A stretch of 64,000 bases of DNA from Brachyhypopomus gauderio (Eukaryota > Chordata > Actinopteri > Gymnotiformes > Hypopomidae). The stretch is from contig NC_135228.1 of NCBI RefSeq assembly GCF_052324685.1, positions 14,938,420 to 15,002,419 on the forward strand. Direction: 5' to 3'. Position 1 is the stretch's first letter, and every line of letters begins with the position of its first letter. A program made the translations under genes and the position numbers. Positions 25,364-36,771 of this stretch are shown here, piece after piece. The notes beneath the pieces are model-generated. The model did not search any database. It was given only the letters and a program-made list of their open reading frames with translations, and had not been told where the DNA came from.

Positions 25364-28300
25364 GGGGGGTGGGGGGGGGCACTTGTGTATGTCTCGGTGT
25401 GGCCAGCTTTCTGTGGAATCTTATCTCAGGTGTTCTGGAGGAGAAGGAGGATGTGCTAGTCAACGTGGGACTAGTGGATCGAGAGAAAGCAGAGAAAAAT
25501 GTGGAGCTTAAGAAGAAAAAACCTGATTACAAACCCTACGAGGAGGAGGAGAGTGTTGATGACATGGTCACGGTCAGCTCACGTCCCATCACTGTTTTGA
25601 TCTTCTCTGTCTACTGAGTTCAAGTTGGTATGAGCAACAGTAACACTTCTGTCATACACTTCTCACTCTTCAGTTTAAGCCAAAGTCGGTCCTGTCAAAG
25701 TACGATGAGGAGATCGATGGTGAGAAGAAGAAAAGTTTCCGGCTGAGTACTGGCGGCAGTGCTACCGGGGAGAGAGAACGTGAACTCCAGGCCATTAGAG
25801 AGAGCTTGCGCAGCAAGGCCCAGTCTCTGGACATGCCTACTCTTGCCCTGGCCTCCGAATTCTTCACACCGCAGGAGATGGTGAGTCGGCAATGGCCTTG
25901 AGAAAGACTTTAATTGCATGTTGTTTATCTACTTGCTAAAACTTGTGTGTTTGTTGTCAGGTGGGCTTCAAGAAGACCAAACGTCGAGTAAAAAAGATCA
26001 GGAAGAAGGAGAAGATACTCAAGGTTGATGACCTCCTCACAGATGACTCTCGCAACACGGACTTTGGCTCCAGGTGATCAATTGTTGTCGGTGTCTGTGA
26101 ATGTTGCATTCAGATTTTTTAAACACTTTGACTTTGTCTATCTGTCTATGAATAATACTTTTATTTTAAATTTTATTTAAAAACTGTTCTCCCAATCCTC
26201 AACCATCTCGCTCAGGTCACGGGGTCGAGGACGGAAACAGGTGGATGAGGACGGAGACGTGCCGGAGTCTGAAAATGATGCCGGAAGCAGCAGCGGCAAC
26301 AACAAGGTGGCTGACGTGGTGCAGCAGTCTGATGACGTCCGCATGGCCGACATGGAGATCAGTGACGATGGTGAGAATGACGTGGTGTATCGGCTGGGTT
26401 TCCTCGTTTTTATTGGCCTTTGAAAGCATTGTATGTCATTTCTGTGAATTCTACATCTTTCTCTAAATTTCTTCTAGTCAAATTGAGTGTGGAAAGGTCT
26501 GTGTACATAATGTATCCCCGATTGCTCTTTTCCATAGAATATGACACTTCGGGCCCAGCGCTCGTGGAGGAAGACGAGGCTGAACAGGAGCTGCAGAAAC
26601 AACTGGAGAAACAGAGGAAGCTGAGACAGAAACAGATGTTGAAAGACTCTGGAGAAAAGGTCAAGACGCGCTCAACCTTTAGGGTCGTCCTCATCACCTC
26701 TACTAGCTCTAGCTTTCACTTTTGCCTCCTGAACACATGTACGAGTAGGTGGTTGTGTCTTTGCATCCATCAATCACAGGTGGCGCAGAACCTTAAAGTC
26801 CTGGGGATGGCTGGAGAAGAGGATGAAGACCCTGAAAAGAAAAACAACATTGTTTTCAATGCCACCTCAGAGTTCTGTCGCACACTAGGAGACATCCCCA
26901 CCTATGGTCTGTCAGGCAACCGTGAGGACCAGGAGGACATCATGGTAAAAAAAAACAAAATATTGGCATGAAGTTCCTGAAGTTCTGGAATGTCTCTCTT
27001 ATTATTATTTTTGTCGGGCTCATGCAGGACTTCGAGCAGGATGATGACCGAGATGGAGCTGGAGGCTCTGATTCGGATATGGACGATAACGTAGGCTGGA
27101 GTGCAGTCAACCTGGACGAGGAGCAGAAGCAGCCAGATGTGAGTCCTTTAGTGCTTACCAGCCACAAGGGTGACGCGCCTACATTTCGAAGCAATTTCAC
27201 ATTGCAGCATCGTTAAAAGTTGGTTTGGCTCAGTTGTGCTGTGTTTCTACTTAACGGTGCATTTCTGGTGTTGTAGTTCGCCACAGCTTCCACTACCATC
27301 CTGGACGAAGAGCCCATCGTCAACTCTGGCCTCGCAGCTGCCCTCCTCCTCTGCAAGAACAAAGGTGAGCCCGACCGCGCCGTCTCGCGGGTTCACCAGC
27401 AACACACTCGCTTTGGCCCGAAACTACAGGCAGCCTCACAAACCTTTTGTCTTGCAGGACTGTTGGATACTCAGGTGCAGAAGGTCGCCAGAGTCCGTGC
27501 TCCAAAAGGAGCTCTGCCCAATGACAACTACTGCATTGAGGATAAGATGTGAGTAGGTGTGGAGTGAATGTCCTACACGCGAGACTTTTACAGGGACACC
27601 TTTATAGAGGAGACTTTTACAACTCTCGTGGAGCCTGATTTCATATAAATACAGATCATTTCATTGAATATATTCCCACTATTGTTATTTGAGATGTATT
27701 TTTTTCCCTTACTCTGTTTGTCTCCTCATAGGGCCATTGATGACAAGTACAGCAGGAGAGAGGAGTACAGGGGCTTTACGCAGGAGTTCAAAGAGAAAGA
27801 TGGCTACAAGCCAGATGTCAAGATCGAATACGTGGATGATTCTGGACGCAAACTCACCCCTAAAGAGGTCTGCGTGTGCTTGGTGTTGCTTTTAAGTCGA
27901 AAGAATGGCTCAGTTTCTTGTGGCAAACATCTCACGTGTTTTTTTTTTTGCTCGTTCCCCCTCTAGGCTTTCAGACAGCTATCTCATCGTTTCCATGGCA
28001 AAGGTTCTGGAAAGATGAAAACTGAGAAACGAATGAAAAAACTAGAGGAAGAGGCGGTATGGTTTTTTTTTGTTGTTTACACACACACATACACACCCTC
28101 ACTGCCTGCTGAGCTTTTAAGGTTTTTTGTTTGTTGCAAAACACTGTGGCTTTATGCCCCGGTGACTTTTGCACTGTAGTAGATGCTCTAAGAGGGGGAA
28201 ACAACTGAGTCAGCAACTGAGTGTTATTATGATCCGCTTTCATTAACCAACATAGAGTAAACAGTCGTTCATGCATCACCGGTATATAGAAGAACAGACT

Positions 28301-28776
28301 AAGGCACATGCAGTGGAGAGATGTTTGGATCAAGGGCATGTTGGCAAGGATGGAGTCCTTGGGTGCAGTCAACGAGATCTGCTCACATCTGTTACGGCAG
28401 CTTCAATGCCTCACGGTTGTTGGCAGAGCAGCTGTGTATAGATGTCACGCAGGCTTTGTGCAGACCAAGTGAAGCTCGTGTGTTCACCCCACAGCTGCTG
28501 AAGAAGATGAGCAGCAGTGACACTCCGCTGGGAACAGTGGCCCTGCTGCAGGAGAAGCAGAAGTCCCAGAAAACCCCCTACATCGTCCTCAGCGGCAGCG
28601 GCAAGAGCATGAACGCGTAAGTAGTGTCCGTCCGACGTGTTTTGGGCCACCCTCTCCTCATCCAGTCACATTTGAAACAACAGATTAAGTACCTCATCAT
28701 AATGACTGTTTTATTTTTTTAAATAATTCTGCATTACATTTTTTTTTCTTTTCACAGAAACACCATTACCAAATAG
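23729..28776 (+). CDS. sart1: SART1, U4/U6.U5 tri-snRNP-associated protein 1 (20 coding exons)
   Basis: Exons: 23729-23996, 24158-24212, 24310-24365, 24463-24589, 24768-24873, 24983-25060, 25206-25305, 25430-25572, 25674-25880, 25961-26073, 26216-26370, 26538-26659, 26780-26944, 27028-27138, 27277-27364, 27458-27548, 27732-27867, 27967-28056, 28495-28616, 28758-28776. All phases agree and give 783 residues (human about 800). SART1 (Snu66 in yeast) is needed to recruit the tri-snRNP to the pre-spliceosome in the nucleus. The N-terminus is a Lys/Arg/Glu and RS-like tail (residues 1-90). Conserved blocks include [84 protein letters not shown] and the C-terminus SGKSMNANTITK. The gene is intact, with short introns and one G-run intron (see 25327-25379). 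Confidence 0.96.
25327..25379. repeat. (GT)n-G run in a 124-nt sart1 intron
   Basis: About 20 nt after the donor of the intron 25306-25429, a GT run passes into about 30 nearly uninterrupted G residues on the sense strand, broken by one T. It occupies almost half of the intron. Confidence 0.95.
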
Positions 28777-29618
28777 AATACTGTGATCTGAACGCCTCGG
28801 AATATTCTTGTACAGAAGATCTTTTACGCTGAAAACGCTGTCTTTAACGAATATTATCAAGTAGTCACTCGGTGTACATACAGACAGTGTTATGTTTGAA
28901 TCTCATATATCAAGTTTTTGTTATTGTCTCCTTTTCTTCATTAAAAGCTTTTGCTTTAAAATGGACTCAAAATTCAGTTTTTATATGCCCGAAGTGTTGG
29001 ATCATGGGATTTTAGACATGCATATAAATAGAAATGGGTGTTTAAATAATGTGCTGTACAGTGTGTACTGATTAATAAAACTCAGTATTTAAAAAATAGC
29101 TCTGTGCTGGACCTGTACTTGTATATGTGTACATATTCATTATTTACTTACTAAAGTTATTCATGCATTCTCATGAATTAGAAACACCTAAGTGTACGAT
29201 TAAAGGCTGCAGACCTCGATTTGCAATGCACAATTTGTTCAGACTTGAGCTGGTCAGAGTTTGGTGGCAAGATGTGGCATTGGTTGCAATGTTGATGCAT
29301 ATTTTACTCTTACATTCATCAGTGTCTGTGGTGAGCTGGGTAAAGGGTGGTGTACGGTTTGTGTAGGGCAACAGATGAGCCACAATCAGGAACTGTACAT
29401 CTATAAAAACCTGCAATATATCTGTACCTAATAAAGTGGCAGGTGCAGGATGGGTATTTCTAATAAAATCTTAGTTACAAGGTAGACGTTTATAATTAAG
29501 TGTTGTGGTTAATTATAGTAAGTGAATGATGTCATATATGAGCAATAGTTTCCATAATGCAAATTCACGCCTGTCTTGTAAGACAGCAGACACCTCAAAA
29601 CAGGTTTTTGCGTTGCTC
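28777..29618. other. Convergent 3' region between sart1 and the HIF gene
   Basis: It holds the 3' UTRs of both genes. AATAAA on the plus strand at 29074-29079 is a candidate sart1 polyadenylation signal, and ATTAAA near 28940 is an earlier alternative. No further gene is seen. Confidence 0.5.
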
Positions 29619-32600
29619 TCAGTACCAGGACATTCTTGAGGCCACCTGGTCAAGGACGGTGGTGAGTTCAGTGCCCTGGAGCAGAGAAGATGTGGGTCCT
29701 AGTGGAGCATTCACCTCGCACTCCCAGCTGCTTAGTGTAGGTAAGCCCACTGACGCTGAGCACATGTTCTCCTCTGTGGTTTTGGCGGTATGTTGGACTA
29801 GAGGTCCCGGAGGACCCCAGGAGAGTCTGGAGTATTTGGGGCCACAAAACACTGAATTTGGAAGATAGTGGCAGCAACTGTTCACTATGTCTGTCTTGTG
29901 CTGATTTGTCTTGATTTGGATGGATGAGCTTCCACAGTTGGTTTGCACCTGGCGCCAACAAACATGCAATTAGCTTACAACAATTCTGAGATGATAACAG
30001 GACCAAAACAAATAAATGCATTTATTACCTGTTGTTTTCTGTTGACTTTGTTCAGGAATTCATGCCACTGGCGTGATGGAATGAGCTCAGGGGTCTTGCT
30101 AGCCCTGAATCAAGAACAGATGCTGTCAAGGTGTGAATGAAAAGAAGAGGAGCAAACGAAATTAAGGGCATCAAAGCCCTTTCTAGATGACGTACCAGTT
30201 TGTTAGAGGAAAATAATTGTAAGTGTGTTGCAATGTGGACAAAATGTCTGTTGTTGCTGGAAAGACTTTCTCCAAAGGACTGTGCTGCTCTGCGTCCAGT
30301 TTCAGCCATGGCCTGGTGAGAGAAGGCCAGTGAGTGTTGACTTCTGAGGGCACTACTGCTGCATCTAAAGCAGGAGTTAGCAAGAAGTCCTCGTCGTCCA
30401 TGGGAATGTACGGAGCCAGGCTGTCCAAATCCAGCTCACAAATATCCTGAAGAAAAACAAGTATTTTTCACACAGCTTGTTAGCATTGGAGAAGAGCAAA
30501 CCCTTCTGTAGGAATACACATTATCAAGAAAAGCAGTGGAGGATCCAAAGGTATGCAGGTGCATTTACAATGATCGGTTTAAATCTGATCAATTCTGAAA
30601 CGTTTACCATGTTTTTTTCACAAGTGCTACAATATAGTACAGATTGTAAGATTCTTGAGTGTCAGTGAGTGGGAAATTTGAATACACTGACTTTAATAAT
30701 ATACTCACACAGGTGAGAGAGTCACTCACAGCCGTCTGTAGCATAATCTCTATACGGCCATTAGCTGCTCCTTCTGGAGAAAACAACAGACATCAGTGGT
30801 GATACCTTTTTAATCATGGTGCTGAGTGAGGAGATTAAATCATATTTGAGCATATACCAGCGTGAGAAGAGGGAACACTTGGCTGTTTTTCAGCAGTTGC
30901 AGATGTAGCCTGGTGGGTCCCATTCTGGACGGCTCTACGAATGAATGGATCCGTGATTGACTGGCCCACAGGCTTGACAGGGTCACATGTTTTCAACAGA
31001 CGGTCTGTCTGCTCTAGAGAAAACACCACGTCTGCCAGCTCCACTCCGCTGAAGTGAAACACAAGACATATGGCATTGTAGAAAAATACGGCATGTGATA
31101 GCATACAAAAGGATCAAATACTATTCGTGCTTTCTATAGTGGATGAATATACCTTAGTTTTGAGTTTGAGCCCACATCAGAATGTATACTAACCTCAGTA
31201 TGTAGTTGACACATATAATACTCTCTGGTTTCCCAGTTCGGATGTTGTATATCACTGTTGCATCCGTCTCTGCCCAAACATAGCCACCACCCTTCTGCAG
31301 CAGTCGATATTTCCCGGTATACACCTGACCTTTTGAGAACACTGTCTCAGACAGAGGTGTAAATGCATCGAAAATCCAGTGTAAGATCACAGGTGTATTA
31401 AACAGGGTCAGTTGAAATAAACTGAGAAACGCGAGTCCTCACTCACAGCTAAGGTGTGCCTTCAGGACGTGCTGGCAATCAGCTGGGTGATAGTACTGGT
31501 ACACCGACTGACCGTACAACTCAGTGTCACTAAAGCCAGTCAGTTTCAAGACCCTGAAACAGAGAAAGCAGAGAGAGTAGCATAAGAGAAACGCAACACC
31601 ACCCAGTTGTACGTTGCAGAGAACAGGAGATGTACTGCACCCAGAATTGCAGTAGTTGAATTTCATGTCTGGCCCATGGATGCTCAGGAATGTTCTGGAA
31701 TTAAGGTGAGCTTCCATCTCAATGATTTCGTGCACAGGAAGTGTCCTGCACAAGAGAATTAGGCAGTTGAACCCTGGAACAGAGGATGACTTCGTGACTC
31801 CAGTGCAGTGAATCACCTATGAAAAGAAAAGTGACTCAGATGTGAAAGGAAAGACAGAAAGTAGAGAGGCTTGCTGTTTCTTCCAGTATTAGACTGAAAA
31901 ACAAAATGGTTCTATTTTGTATTTGACAGGCAGGAAAGGCGAGTTACCTTCCAAGGAGTCAGTTTATGGTTGCCTGTTGCTTTGATTCGGATTAAAACCT
32001 CACACTTCTTCTCACCTTGACTTCCTAGTTAATGCATTATGAAAAACTTAATTCAGTCAATGTCGGATTATCAACTTGAAATCCTGGTTGCATTTGTAGA
32101 TTTGTGCAAACCTGACTTGTATGTGGGCAAAACATTAATAGCTTGTTTACCAATCAGCTTCATGAGAATTGCTTTGACTTCACTTTGGTCACAGGGGTGC
32201 AGGAAATCAAACAAGCTTCGGCCAATCAGATCCATCTGAAATTATGAAACATTACAACAATGTGAAGAGGCCTGTGTGTAGCATGTTGTTGTCTTGCTCT
32301 GAAGTATATACAAAATCATAATACGCCAACTCCTACTGGGCTTCCTTACCTGGTTGATTCCTGTGTGAGAAACGACGTCGTTTGTGGCGAAGATGATCTT
32401 GCCGTTCAAAGACAGTATGAGCAGGAAGCCTCCGAGCGCACAGTCCAGAAACCACTTCTCACTCTGTTCAGCCACCTTCCCTAAAACAACATGTGCTCCA
32501 ACATGAGCTTGTAGTTGTCCTTCTGCCGTTATTTACATGAGGAGCATCTTCTACGCACACTCACCCTGACTGGAGGACAGAGCTTGTGGCGTAGCTGGTA

Positions 32601-34280
32601 CTGTGCTGAAACCGGGGTAGTCCAGGAGAGCTCTGAGGTGCAGGTGGGCGATGGTGAGTCTGATGATAGAGGCTTTGTCCAGCTGGGCTTGTGTGAGAGA
32701 GGCTACAGGGAGCAGGGTGGCTATCTCCCGCAACAGCTGTTTCTCCTTCTCCCGTCTGCTCCGGGCTGCCATACGGGAGCGAACCCTCCTCCATTCAGAG
32801 CACATTCTGCAAATGCATGGATGTCTCAGAGCTTAAGGACAACTAAGACGAAGAGACTGTTAAAGTCCACATATGGTGGGGTGTGTGTGTGTGTGTGTGT
32901 GGGTGTGTGTGTGTGTGTGTGTGTTCTTCTCACTGCACAGATGGGAAAATGCTGAGGACCAATTTGGTGTGAAAATCACAATTGAGAATATGGCAACTTA
33001 ACTAAATAAATACATTGAAAATATACATTATAAATATGACAAAGGTTGACTAGCTAAATTCAACTAATATATAATGAAGAAGTTTTAACAGATAGAAATA
33101 AAAAAGCCATAAGGTAGATAAATTGATTCATACAATTCATATTATACACTCATAATGAAAGTATATCTGGTGCTGGGGCTGCAATAAATCTGTATGCATT
33201 AATATCTGGAATGGCCTTGAGCTGAGTGCTGTCCAAGCATCAGTCAGTGCTTTTCATAACAAGTGCTTTTCATAATTCAAATATAAACAAAGCCTATCAA
33301 GTCTAAGGTCAGGCTCTATTTAGAACCACACACAATATACAAAATTATGGAAATTAGACCCTCCTCTCCACCATTTTCATCTTGATGCATTTCCACAGCA
33401 AGACAAGGCTGGAAAAGAAATCAGAAGATCATATCACATTGTTCTCCACTTCTTAATGTCTGGGTACACAAGAAGAACCAGACGGCAGTACCAGAGGACT
33501 TGCACTAGTTTAGGTCTGTCTGCAATGTATGGCAGAATAGGTTTTCTTGCAAATGTAACTTCACTATCTATTTGAGATTTTTTTTTAGGGGAATGTTTTA
33601 AAAATAATTATTCTTCCTTTGCAGAGCAGAATGTTCATGCAATGTTTATTTTTCATGCAAAACATTTTGTTTCTCTCAGAGCATGCTTAGCTGAAAGTTA
33701 GAAATGTTTGTGAATGTTTGAAAAAAACCAACAGCGTCATTTGTCCTGGAACAGACAGAGCGCTGCTTGCTCCACCAATCAGAGGCGTCATGACCACGTC
33801 ACTTCACCTTATCACTCCCTCACTGGACACTCTGCAGTCCCTGATACAGCAGAAGGACTTACGATCAGTGTAGTTCAAGGAAGCATTTTTTGCAAATATT
33901 TAACTGTAACTCAAATGCAATGTTTTTGTTAAATGAATGTTATATGAATATGAATGCAAGTATAGATGTGGTATAAATGCCTTCATAATTATATATTTTG
34001 AATTGTGGGGAAATAAGTCATATTGGGGTCAACGGTTCAATTTTCTCCATAGTGCCACAAATTTTATGTCAGTTTGTCAACACATAAAATGATCTTCTTC
34101 AAAAAAATGCCTCAGCATATAAGCATTGCGAACTTGTGAATATTTTACAACCTCACAAAAGTGAGGTAATGCAACACAGAGGAAGCACACGGCCATGGGT
34201 TTCACATACATTACTTCTCTCAGTTTTTCCTATTTGATCTTGTTCTAAAAACATCAGGCATCTTACCTCCCCGTCTTCAT
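29619..34280 (-). CDS. hif1al: Hypoxia-inducible factor alpha subunit, HIF1A-like/HIF-4alpha type (13 coding exons)
   Basis: Minus-strand exons: 34267-34280, 32565-32806, 32350-32480, 32151-32235, 31948-32024, 31641-31816, 31447-31553, 31194-31341, 30858-31048, 30730-30773, 30196-30446, 30029-30104, 29619-29948. Phases close to 623 residues. bHLH: basic MAARSRREKEK and LDKASIIRLTIAHL. PAS-A: exons 3-6 (LFDFLHPCD, LHCTG-like IHCTG). PAS-B: MKFNYC, QSVYQYYHPAD, SKGQVYTGKYRLL, GGYVWAETDATVIYN. Oxygen-dependent degradation motif LDLDSLAPYIPMDDEDF with hydroxylatable Pro at about residue 417. C-terminal activation domain SSWECEVNAP with the FIH-target Asn at about residue 594, and LLQGTEL. HIF-alpha pairs with ARNT and drives hypoxia genes. 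The C-terminal domain argues against HIF3A; the short protein and separate locus suggest the fish hif1al (HIF-4alpha) gene. The last two introns are the least certain. Confidence 0.85.
32881..32924. repeat. (GT)n microsatellite, intron 1 of the HIF gene
   Basis: A GT run with one GGGT interruption lies on the plus strand, about 75 nt outside the bHLH exon. In the transcript of this minus-strand gene it is CA, not UG. Confidence 0.95.
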
Positions 34281-36771
34281 GCTGGCCTTCTGTTTGCATC
34301 TCTGTTTCACTTGAAGTTCTTGGTCAAAAGAGTCCCTTAAAACCGTTTCTAATCGCACTGTTATCATTATGACATTCAAGTCATTCAGGACTCACAGACA
34401 ACTGCCAGTCATCGTGGCTGCAGGCATATAGTCAGTTTGAAGGCCTTCAGCCCGTCAGCCAATGACATGCTGTTAAACAGGGGGCATGCTGGTGTCCCCT
34501 CCCATCACTCAGGCTCCTAGGACCCACCGACAAGCCTCCACACGTCAAGTAGCCTCATGTGAAGGATGACGTTAGTGAAAACATATTGAAGCAGTTTATT
34601 GAATTATATGCATGAGCAACAAACAAGTACATTTAAACTCTGAAACTATAAATATTTAGTTATTTTAAAATCTTTAGTTATTGGTACCAGTAAAATGTCT
34701 ACAGCTACAGCTACTCATTTTCATATTATTATTGGACCATATGGTTGCCAGAAAGGGAGATAGAATGTAAACATACACCTGGTGGTAGTACACTTGGTGA
34801 CAGAAACACAGTATTGTGCCTATTCTATACAAGTGAAATAGTAAACACTTCCAAATGGTTAAATAACAATAGCACTGGTAACCTTAATTTCATTTTTTTT
34901 TGCATTATCATTTAACATGTTTGGGGTGATCTGAGCCTCACTTCTGGTTAAATGTCCATGTAAGCTAGTTCACTTTCCCCTCTGTTTAAGAAAAATCATT
35001 AAGATCAGTCTTGTCTAAATCTATCTTGTCTAAACCTATTTAAATCTTTATGTGAGATAATTAACCAAAAATGGTCTCTTCTGTGTAAACAATTCCTACA
35101 GCTATAGGAATTAACAAGTGTGAGATACCTAAAATGTTTGTACCAGTGACTTATTGACAGTGTTTTTCTGTGCTTGATTTTGCTGCCTGCTCCAGAGATA
35201 ATTAACAGACCTTTATCTCATAAGGTCACTGTTAACAACTGGAAGGAATAAAGTAAATGTTATAAAAAACTGACTTTCTCTCTTCGATGATCTAAATGGA
35301 ATGGTTTCTTAATGAATAGTCCACTGTGTGCTGAATCTAGCTCATGTGGGCGCTGTCAGCTGAAACCACAAAAATTTTATGTTTCATAGCAATATTATCA
35401 AGCTGGAAATTGTTTCCATATAATGGTTTTCTTATTCCCACCAAACATCCGAGTAGCAATCTTGATATTCAGGAATTAATCAAGCATTAATCATGCATAC
35501 CTCAAGCATGAAGGAAAACCTTGTTTGCTACCTATAATATTATGTATCGAGTTTGCAATATTACATACAGTGACATGTCAGAATTCTAATTTAAGACGTG
35601 AAAAAGAATTGCTTTAAGATCTTGAAATCAGATCACAGTTGTGGTATTTTACCACACATTGAGGGGCATACCCAGATCATGTTAATACAGAAAGCATGAT
35701 ACAGATCTTTTTAGATCAAATTTTAAACACAACGCCGATGCTCAAATGATCTGAGCATCACACACCGCATCATTAATTAAACAGGATCTGGCTACATTTT
35801 GGCAAGACAAGCAGGCCTGTGATCACATGTTCTGATCTCTCTCTCCCCCTCTCTCCCTCTCTCTCTCTCTCTCCCCGGTGATCTTTCAAAACAAAACTAA
35901 ATCAGACTTGGATTACTCTAAACGTTCAAAAGTTTCAAACAGATTGTATCCTCAACATCAGAATTACGTTTTGACTTACTAGATTTGTTTATTGTTTAGC
36001 GCTACATAACGCCGACGTTCAACCTAAGTCTCTGATTGGCTATTGTGCCGATCAGTCTTCAGTCCCCCTACATGATTGGTTTTGGGGCGGGCTTATTCAT
36101 TGAATGGATAGCGGAAGTCGGTAACGTTATAGACAGTGATCTTGCATTTTGACAGGGTTGGATTCAGAAATCAGGTACAAAGTAAATTTCAAATTGCTCA
36201 GCATATATACGCGTAATGTGTTTTGTTTACATAGATATGGTCATGTAAAATCCAAGACTGAATAGGGGTTTTCGTGTTTGACTGTAGTTAATTAACTAGC
36301 GAACTTGAATAAACACAAGCTAGGTAGCTAGCAAGATAGCCAACGTTAATTAGTTAGCTGGTTAGCTAACCAGTCTTGAGAAAGTGAAACCGCAAGCATG
36401 TAGTTAAATGATCATATGGCAGGAGACGTTTGTTAGATCTCTCTTGAATAGTAAAGGAAGTGTTAGCTAATTGAACAGGTACTGCATTCTCGGTCTAATC
36501 ACAGTGTTTCTCCACGAGTAACGTTATTATCTAACAGTATTACAAGCAGTCAAAGTTCAATTCAAACGCCTTGTCTGCTTGCTTACCAAAATGAGTTTGA
36601 ATTTCGCTTTCACCTTTCATAGAAACACAAATAATGCACAGTAAAAAAAAAGACTATATTAGACCACATTATTAATTGTGCATTAACCTTATACTTTTTA
36701 ATCATACCCACTTTGTCTCTTGCTTATTTCTGTTGCAGATTAAGCTCCAGTGGAAGAAAATATAAATCAGC
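34281..36771. other. Divergent intergenic region between the HIF gene and dpp3
   Basis: About 2.5 kb with no recognisable gene. A (CT)n tract lies at about 35838-35875. The right end carries the dpp3 promoter elements and a likely non-coding first exon with a donor (CAG|GTACAAAG) near 36175; the coding part starts after an acceptor ending near 36738. The HIF-side promoter is not recognisable. Confidence 0.5.
36028..36175 (+). promoter_or_regulatory. dpp3 promoter and likely non-coding exon 1
   Basis: Two inverted CCAAT boxes (GATTGGC at 36033-36039, GATTGGT at 36074-36080) are followed by a GC box GGGGCGGGC at 36084-36092. About 85 nt further a splice donor near 36175 would end a short non-coding exon. 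CCAAT pairs next to a GC box without TATA are typical of housekeeping promoters. Confidence 0.5.

Noticed and set aside
27170..27556. Plus-strand 128-codon frame in sart1
   Set aside because: It spans two true sart1 exons and an intron in the wrong frame.
32515..32955. 146-codon plus-strand frame over the HIF bHLH exon
   Set aside because: It is antisense to a conserved exon and ends in a GT microsatellite translated as Val-Cys repeats.
29619..34280. The bHLH-PAS gene between sart1 and dpp3 as NPAS4, which lies in this human block
   Set aside because: The protein has the HIF degradation motif LxxLAPYIPM, a CEVNAP activation domain and HIF-type PAS sequences, which NPAS4 lacks.
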